In this document: positions 6,855-10,358 of the stretch, in pieces | How positions within the stretch are numbered: the stretch's first letter is position 1 | How the letters are laid out: each line of letters begins with the position of its first letter | Assembly: GCA_041753575.1 (NCBI GenBank) | Contig: JBGSUA010000038.1 | Coordinates: 1 to 10,358, forward strand | Length of the DNA stretch: 10,358 bases | From: CG2-30-51-40 sp041753575 | GTDB taxonomy: Bacteria; Desulfobacterota; DSM-4660; Desulfatiglandales; Desulfatiglandaceae | Reading direction: 5' to 3' | Translations under genes and position numbers: made by a program | Notes under the pieces: generated by a model | What the model was told of the DNA's origin: nothing | The model's input: the letters and a program-made list of their open reading frames with translations, nothing else | Database searches by the model: none

Positions 6855-6919
6855 TTCAGCGCTCAGCGTTCAGGCAACCACAAATTTTTCCTGGTTTTGG
6901 CTGACAGCTGACCGCTGAT
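6855..6919. repeat. Imperfect inverted repeat in the livG-livF gap
   Basis: The arms TTCAGCGCTCAGCGTTCAGGC (6855-6875) and GGCTGACAGCTGACCGCTGAT (6899-6919) are complementary at about 16 of 21 positions around an AT-rich 23-base centre. Each arm is itself built from iterated CAGC/CTGA units. It fills most of the unusually wide gap in an otherwise tight cluster. It is likely an inserted intergenic repeat, and a transcribed hairpin here could alter the LivG:LivF ratio. Confidence 0.6.
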
Positions 6920-6928
6920 CGCGCCCAT

Positions 6929-7663
6929 CTAACGAAATTGGACCTCCTCCTGACCCAGGTACACCTCAATCACTCTGGGATCCATTGACACCTCTTTCGG
7001 AAGGCCCTCTGATATTTTCAGGCCATGATCGAGCACAATCACACGGTCTACCACACGCATCAATACCCCCATGATGTGCTCCACCCAAATGATCGTAATT
7101 CCTTTCTCCCGTCGGATCGCCTCCAGCATGTCCGCTGCCTTATCCATCTCCGTCTCATCCAGACCTCCAAGGCTTTCATCGGCAAGAAGGAGCTTGGGCT
7201 GGGTGGAGAGAGCCCTTGCCAGCTCCAATTTTTTCAACCCTGCGGCCCCGAGCTTATCAACCGTAATCCCTGAATCCGCAGGGAGCTCGACGAGACTCAA
7301 GGCTTCTTTCGCCAGCTCTTCAGCCTTGGAAGGAGAAATGGCTCCGTTTTGCCCAAAATAAGCGGAAACCTTAACGTTATCTTGGAGAGACATTTTGCGG
7401 AACGGACGCGGGATCTGAAAGGTCCTACCAATCCCCAGATGGCAAATTTTGTCCGGGGCCATACCGGTTATGTCTTTATTGTTGAATCTGACCATGCCTT
7501 CCGAGGGTTTGAGGGCACCGGAGATGATGTTGAACATGGTACTCTTTCCCGATCCGTTTGGTCCGATCAGTCCCAGAATCTCTCCCTCTTTCACTTCGAA
7601 GGAAACGTTGTGGATGGCAACGAATCCTCCGAAGCGCATGGATACCTTTTCAACCGCTAGCAC
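6929..7663 (-). CDS. livG: Branched-chain amino acid ABC transporter ATP-binding protein LivG
   Basis: This 244-residue ATPase starts at GTG 7663 (AGGAGG eight bases upstream), 34 bases after the binding-protein gene. Walker A GPNGSGKS (34-41), Q-loop GRTFQIPRPF with Gln83 (79-88), Walker B LLLADES (158-164) and switch His196 in WVEH are all present. LivG-type FGGFVAIHNVSFEV is at the N-terminus and the C-terminal sequence is family-like. The signature loop is odd: LGAAGLKKLELARAL (138-152) instead of an LSxGQ-type motif, so its Ser and second Gly are absent. Some LivG relatives are also degenerate here. The expected consequence is one weakened ATP site in the LivG/LivF dimer. The gene has no frameshift and looks functional. 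Confidence 0.95.
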   Translation of the reverse strand: MLAVEKVSMRFGGFVAIHNVSFEVKEGEILGLIGPNGSGKSTMFNIISGALKPSEGMVRFNNKDITGMAPDKICHLGIGRTFQIPRPFRKMSLQDNVKVSAYFGQNGAISPSKAEELAKEALSLVELPADSGITVDKLGAAGLKKLELARALSTQPKLLLADESLGGLDETEMDKAADMLEAIRREKGITIIWVEHIMGVLMRVVDRVIVLDHGLKISEGLPKEVSMDPRVIEVYLGQEEVQFR

Positions 7664-7697
7664 AACCCCACCCTCCTCTCGACGCGAGACCTACAGG

Positions 7698-9011
7698 TTA
7701 TTTTGCGGCATAGGGGTGTTTATCGGGCAGCGGTATCATGGGATCGATGGTCTGGAGCTCCACCGGCCAGGCGATCATGGTCTTCCCATCCACATATTGC
7801 ATCACCACAGGGGTTGCGCGCTCATTCTGTCCGGCCATTTCATGGCCCGGCGGGAGAAATTTTACGCCATATCCCTGAATGGTTCCCCCAACCGGAATAT
7901 CCGTATCCAGGGCCGCTTTGCGCAGCGATTCCGGGTCAATGCCTCCGTACTTCTTGATGGCCCGGGGCAACACGTCGGTCAGAAAAATCCAGGTATTGTT
8001 AAACCCCATGCTGGCATGGGCCGGAACTTCCTGGACCCCTTTTTCAGCCTTATAACGCTTGACCATTTCCTTGGTGAGATCCCCCAGACCCGGTGCAAGG
8101 GATTTGGGGCTCAGCAACTGAGCGGCAACAGGGTCCACATTGAAGACGTAGTTGACATCGGTTCCGAAGGTCGCAATCAGCTTATCAATCTGAGCGTAGC
8201 CGGCGCCGTGGCCGATGAGCGCCTTGAATTTGAGACCCAGCTCGCGTCCCTGACGCAGCAGCAGGGTGATATCGGGATTGTAACCCGTATGTAAGATGAC
8301 ATCAGGACGCGCCCGTTTCAGCTTGGTGACCAGAGATGACAAATCCGGTGCAGTGGCCGAATACCCTTCTTTCAATACAATTTTCATACCATGGGCTTTT
8401 GCGCCGACCTCGTTGCCCTCGGCAATTCCGGCGCCATAGGGTCCGTCTTCGTAGATGATCGCGACTTGGACATCTTTGACATCCTTACCCAGCTTCGATT
8501 TGGCATAATGGGCAATGAAGTCCGGTGAAACCAAACCATAGGTGTCACTGTGGACCTGGGGCCGAAATACATATTTAAGATTCTTGTTTTTGAGCACGGC
8601 CGAAGACACGCAGATATTGGCCCACATGAATTTCTTCTGGGTGTCCACCTTGGCGGCCAGTGGCACGCACTGCCCGCTGGCAAAGAAACCCAACAGCAAA
8701 TCCACCTTTTCCTGGTCCAGCAGCCGTTCGGCCTCGTTGATGGCCACATCCACCTTACTCTGGGCATCGGCGTAAATCGGGACGATCTTATACCCTTCGA
8801 CCCCTCCCCTCTCGTTGATCATATCAATCGCGATCTTTGTTCCGACTGCTCCCGGTTCGGAACCACCGGCCGCGTATGGACCGGTGTAGTCCCAGATCAC
8901 TCCGATTCTGACTTCCTTTTTTTCCGCCAATGCCTGGGAACAGAGGAAAGATGAAAAAAGTAGAACGATCGTTAAAAGAATAAAACTTTGAAAATAGCCC
9001 CGTTTTCTCAT
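7698..9011 (-). CDS. livK: Periplasmic branched-chain-amino-acid-type substrate-binding protein (LivK-like)
   Basis: The protein has 437 residues from ATG 9011, chosen because AAAGGAGG lies six bases upstream; the in-frame ATG at 9083 would bury the signal peptide. Residues 1-29 form a Sec signal peptide (basic MRKRGYF, a hydrophobic core, then SQALA before EKKEVRIG). There is no lipobox, so it is soluble in the periplasm. The mature protein is a type I periplasmic binding fold (PF13458-like): VRIGVIWDYTGPYA (34-47), AIDMINERGGVEGYKI (61-76), DLLLGFFASGQC (104-115), IIYEDGPYG (185-193) and ARPDVILHTGYNPD (234-247). It is longer than classic LivK (about 370), mostly in the C-terminal part. It is the first gene of the leftward cluster and delivers ligand to LivHM. 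Ligand specificity cannot be read; amino acids are the default, but aromatic or other carboxylates are possible. Confidence 0.92.
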   Translation of the reverse strand: MRKRGYFQSFILLTIVLLFSSFLCSQALAEKKEVRIGVIWDYTGPYAAGGSEPGAVGTKIAIDMINERGGVEGYKIVPIYADAQSKVDVAINEAERLLDQEKVDLLLGFFASGQCVPLAAKVDTQKKFMWANICVSSAVLKNKNLKYVFRPQVHSDTYGLVSPDFIAHYAKSKLGKDVKDVQVAIIYEDGPYGAGIAEGNEVGAKAHGMKIVLKEGYSATAPDLSSLVTKLKRARPDVILHTGYNPDITLLLRQGRELGLKFKALIGHGAGYAQIDKLIATFGTDVNYVFNVDPVAAQLLSPKSLAPGLGDLTKEMVKRYKAEKGVQEVPAHASMGFNNTWIFLTDVLPRAIKKYGGIDPESLRKAALDTDIPVGGTIQGYGVKFLPPGHEMAGQNERATPVVMQYVDGKTMIAWPVELQTIDPMIPLPDKHPYAAK

Positions 9012-9046
9012 TTCAGCCTCCTTTTGACAAATTAGGTTAACAAAAG

Positions 9047-9063
9047 CGATCAGAACCTGATCG
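9047..9063. promoter_or_regulatory. Palindrome upstream of livK, candidate operator
   Basis: CGATCAG and CTGATCG are perfect inverted 7-bp arms around AAC, 36 to 52 bases upstream of the livK ATG. The spacing and symmetry suit a dimeric repressor or activator site, or a small leader hairpin. No regulator gene lies in the window to match it. Confidence 0.4.
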
Positions 9064-9249
9064 ATACCAATAACCGTATTCATACAAAACGCGGCCTATT
9101 GCGCAGGCTAAGAGCATCCATCGAGACACCGGGCGCCGTGGCGATTTTCAAGACCATCAGATTTGACCCGATGCAAGCAAATATCTCTACAGGGTTTCGG
9201 AAATGCAGAAAATCAGGCGGTTTGGTTAAGTTGTTTTTACTGTGCTTTT

Positions 9250-9278
9250 CAGACCGGTTAAAGGGTTTGACCGGTCTG
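9250..9278 (+). promoter_or_regulatory. 13-bp hairpin with GGG loop, paired ACCGGT sites
   Basis: CAGACCGGTTAAA (9250-9262), GGG, then TTTGACCGGTCTG (9266-9278). In plus-strand RNA all 13 positions pair (one U-G wobble); in minus-strand RNA one position becomes an A-C mismatch, so the structure fits rightward transcription better. No T run follows on either strand, so it is not an intrinsic terminator. As DNA it holds two self-complementary ACCGGT sites 17 bases apart. It could be a leader hairpin of the ACT transcript or a protein-binding site. Confidence 0.55.
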
Positions 9279-9353
9279 AGCCGTTCCAGAAGATGAAATA
9301 GCGTGTGCCAGTGAAGACTTCATACTCGAAGAGGAACTCTACGGGATTCGGCC

Positions 9354-9524
9354 ATGGGTGTCAAGCCAAAGTCAACCTCCTTGGAGATTGACAAGGTTCC
9401 TCTCATGTGCGAATTTTGTCCCCTTGTTCCGGACTGTGGGAATGGATGGGAGAAATCGCGTGTTGTCTCAAGGCAAAGAGCGGAATCTTGTGCTCTTCAT
9501 AGACACATGAAGGGGAGGGTATGA
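9354..9524 (+). CDS. Possible small Cys-rich protein overlapping the ACT gene
   Basis: A frame of 56 codons runs from ATG 9354 to TGA 9522-9524, so its stop overlaps the ACT gene start (ATGA). An internal ATG at 9405, with AAGG eight bases upstream, would give 39 residues starting MCEFCPLVPDCGNGW. The pattern C-x2-C-x5-C, followed by a later Cys and His pair (SCALHRHM), resembles a small metal-binding knuckle. Its 3' end doubles as the ACT ribosome site. Against it: the ATG at 9354 has no good ribosome site and I recognise no family. If real, it would be translationally coupled to the ACT/DUF711 genes. Confidence 0.35.
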   Translation: MGVKPKSTSLEIDKVPLMCEFCPLVPDCGNGWEKSRVVSRQRAESCALHRHMKGRV

Positions 9525-9790
9525 AGGCGATCGTAACCGTCATCGGAAAGGACAAAGTGGGGATCATCGCGCAGGTGAGCGCGGTCCTCGCAGAAAACAG
9601 TGTGAATATCCTGGATATCAGTCAGACGATTCTGCAGGATTATTTCACCATGATCATGCTTGTGGATCTGTCCGGTATGACGATCTCCTTTTCGGAGCTC
9701 AGCAGGAGATTAAACGAGAAGGGTGAGACCATCGGACTCCAGATCAAGATCCAGAGGGAAGAGGTTTTTAACGCCATGCACAAGATTTGA
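9521..9790 (+). CDS. ACT domain protein (UPF0237 type)
   Basis: This 89-residue protein is essentially one ACT domain (beta-alpha-beta-beta-alpha-beta). It has VTVIGKDKVGIIAQVSAVLA (5-24), with the conserved Gly/Asp turn GKDKVGI, then ENSVNILDISQTIL (25-38), YFTMIMLVDL (41-50) and IGLQIKIQREEVFNAMHKI (71-89). ACT domains bind small effectors, usually amino acids, at dimer interfaces. Stand-alone members of this type have no assigned reaction. AAGGGGAGG precedes the ATG closely. It lies 42 bases before the DUF711 gene, a pairing conserved in many bacteria and archaea (known from general genomics), so they are probably one operon. The length is exactly that of the family. Confidence 0.92.
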   Translation: MKAIVTVIGKDKVGIIAQVSAVLAENSVNILDISQTILQDYFTMIMLVDLSGMTISFSELSRRLNEKGETIGLQIKIQREEVFNAMHKI

Positions 9791-9832
9791 GAGGATGCCG
9801 GCAACCAGCAGCAGGGTCATACGGGTAATGCG

Positions 9833-10358
9833 ATGATCGATACAAAGGAAATTGTGGAAACCATTCGGATGATCGAGACGGAGAATCTCGACATCAGAAC
9901 TATCACCATGGGGATTTCCCTGAGGGATTGCATGGATTCGGACGGGGCATCCGCTCGGAGGAGGATATACGACAAAATCAGCTACTGTGCGAAAAACCTC
10001 GTCCGTGTAGGAGAAGATATATCTCTGGAGTACGGGATTCCCATCGTGAACAAGAGAGTTTCGGTCACGCCCATCTCCATCGTTGCCGAACCGACCCAGG
10101 AAGAGAGCTATGTCTCCTTTGCACAGACCCTTGATCGGGCGGCTGAAACGGTCGGTATTAACTTCATAGGGGGATTTTCCGCTCTCGTACACAAAGGGTA
10201 CACAAAGGGGGACACGAAACTCATCCTCTCCATCCCGGAGTCGCTGGCGGTCACAGAAAGGACCTGTTCGTCGGTGAACGTGGCCACCACCCGGTCAGGG
10301 ATCAACATGGACGCGGTGCGCCAGATGGGAGAGATCATCAAAGAAACGGCTCAGCTTA
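9833..10358 (+). CDS. DUF711/UPF0210 family protein, N-terminal part (cut by window end)
   Basis: From ATG 9833 the frame stays open to the window end, giving 175 residues of a protein normally about 450 long. Typical family blocks: MIDTKEIVETIRMIETENLD at the start, then IRTITMGISLRDC, FIGGFSALVHKG, and ERTCSSVNVATTRSGINMDA. The family has a fold related to pyruvate formate-lyase, but no activity that I know to be proven. The ribosome site before the ATG is weak. An ATG five bases earlier is in another frame and closes at once, so 9833 is the sensible start. The preceding ACT gene suggests control by a bound amino acid, which is inference. Confidence 0.92.
   Translation, partial: MIDTKEIVETIRMIETENLDIRTITMGISLRDCMDSDGASARRRIYDKISYCAKNLVRVGEDISLEYGIPIVNKRVSVTPISIVAEPTQEESYVSFAQTLDRAAETVGINFIGGFSALVHKGYTKGDTKLILSIPESLAVTERTCSSVNVATTRSGINMDAVRQMGEIIKETAQL
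10187..10209 (+). repeat. Tandem 12-base near-duplication inside the DUF711 gene
   Basis: GTACACAAAGG occurs twice, 12 bases apart, within the DUF711 frame. It encodes VHKGYTKG. It is in frame and lies next to a conserved family block, so it is probably incidental. Confidence 0.5.

Larger units (their letters stand above)
9012..9353. other. Divergent intergenic control region
   Basis: This region separates the leftward liv cluster from the rightward ACT/DUF711 genes. It holds a short palindrome close to livK (9047-9063) and a 13-bp hairpin in the middle (9250-9278). I could not identify a convincing sigma-70 or sigma-54 promoter for either direction by eye, nor a recognisable riboswitch. Open frames here are short and lack ribosome sites. 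Confidence 0.6.

Noticed and set aside
7449..8294. 281-codon plus-strand open frame
   Set aside because: It is antisense to livG and livK, whose frames carry clear motifs; this one carries none.
9388..9416. TTGACA-based promoter for the ACT gene
   Set aside because: The -35 box is perfect, but 17 bases on lies GAATTT, a poor -10, and the site is inside the possible small ORF.
9710..10192. 160-codon minus-strand open frame
   Set aside because: It is antisense to the ACT/DUF711 genes, which have recognisable conserved blocks.

Overview
The window reads as a stretch of chromosome from an environmental, probably anaerobic, deltaproteobacterium-like organism (Desulfobacterota or a relative). This is inferred from the gene types (a REP-associated transposase relative, a stand-alone DUF362 protein, an ACT-domain/DUF711 pair, a complete liv-type ABC cluster) and from the kinds of palindromic intergenic repeat present. 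It is not proven by any marker gene. No rRNA, tRNA or CRISPR array is visible.

Layout: (1) 1-2940 is an accessory, decaying region. It holds an internally deleted, frameshifted RAYT-type transposase remnant (1-345, minus), an intact AT-rich gene for a coiled-coil class III nucleotide cyclase (492-1694, minus) with a good promoter and ribosome site, a pseudogene of a zinc-ribbon repeat protein broken by three frameshifts (1882-2577, minus), and a block of degenerate ~60-base tandem repeats (2668-2860). (2) 2941-9011 is one leftward cluster. In transcription order it is a periplasmic branched-chain-amino-acid-type binding protein, LivG ATPase, LivF ATPase, LivH permease, LivM permease, then a DUF362 protein. 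LivH and LivM overlap by 4 bases. Palindromic repeats sit in the two widest gaps, livF-livG and DUF362-livM, and a half copy of the latter lies beyond the 3' end of the DUF362 gene. (3) 9012-9520 is a divergent control region with a palindrome just upstream of the binding-protein gene and a 13-bp hairpin. (4) 9354-10358 runs rightward: a possible 56-residue cysteine-rich small protein, overlapping an ACT-domain protein, followed by a DUF711/UPF0210 protein cut by the window end.

How they work together: the five liv genes encode a complete high-affinity importer. The binding protein captures a substrate in the periplasm, LivH/LivM form the channel and LivG/LivF hydrolyse ATP. The substrate cannot be read from sequence; branched-chain amino acids are the family default. 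LivG has a degraded ABC signature loop, which suggests two unequal ATP sites. The DUF362 protein may be co-expressed, but its role is unknown. The ACT/DUF711 pair is a known conserved pairing of uncharacterised function, possibly sensing an amino acid.

I did not find a convincing new multi-gene system. The items most worth a second look are the cyclase with a substituted transition-state asparagine and no obvious partner, the small Cys-rich ORF coupled to the ACT gene, the hairpin in the divergent region, and the repeats around the DUF362 gene.
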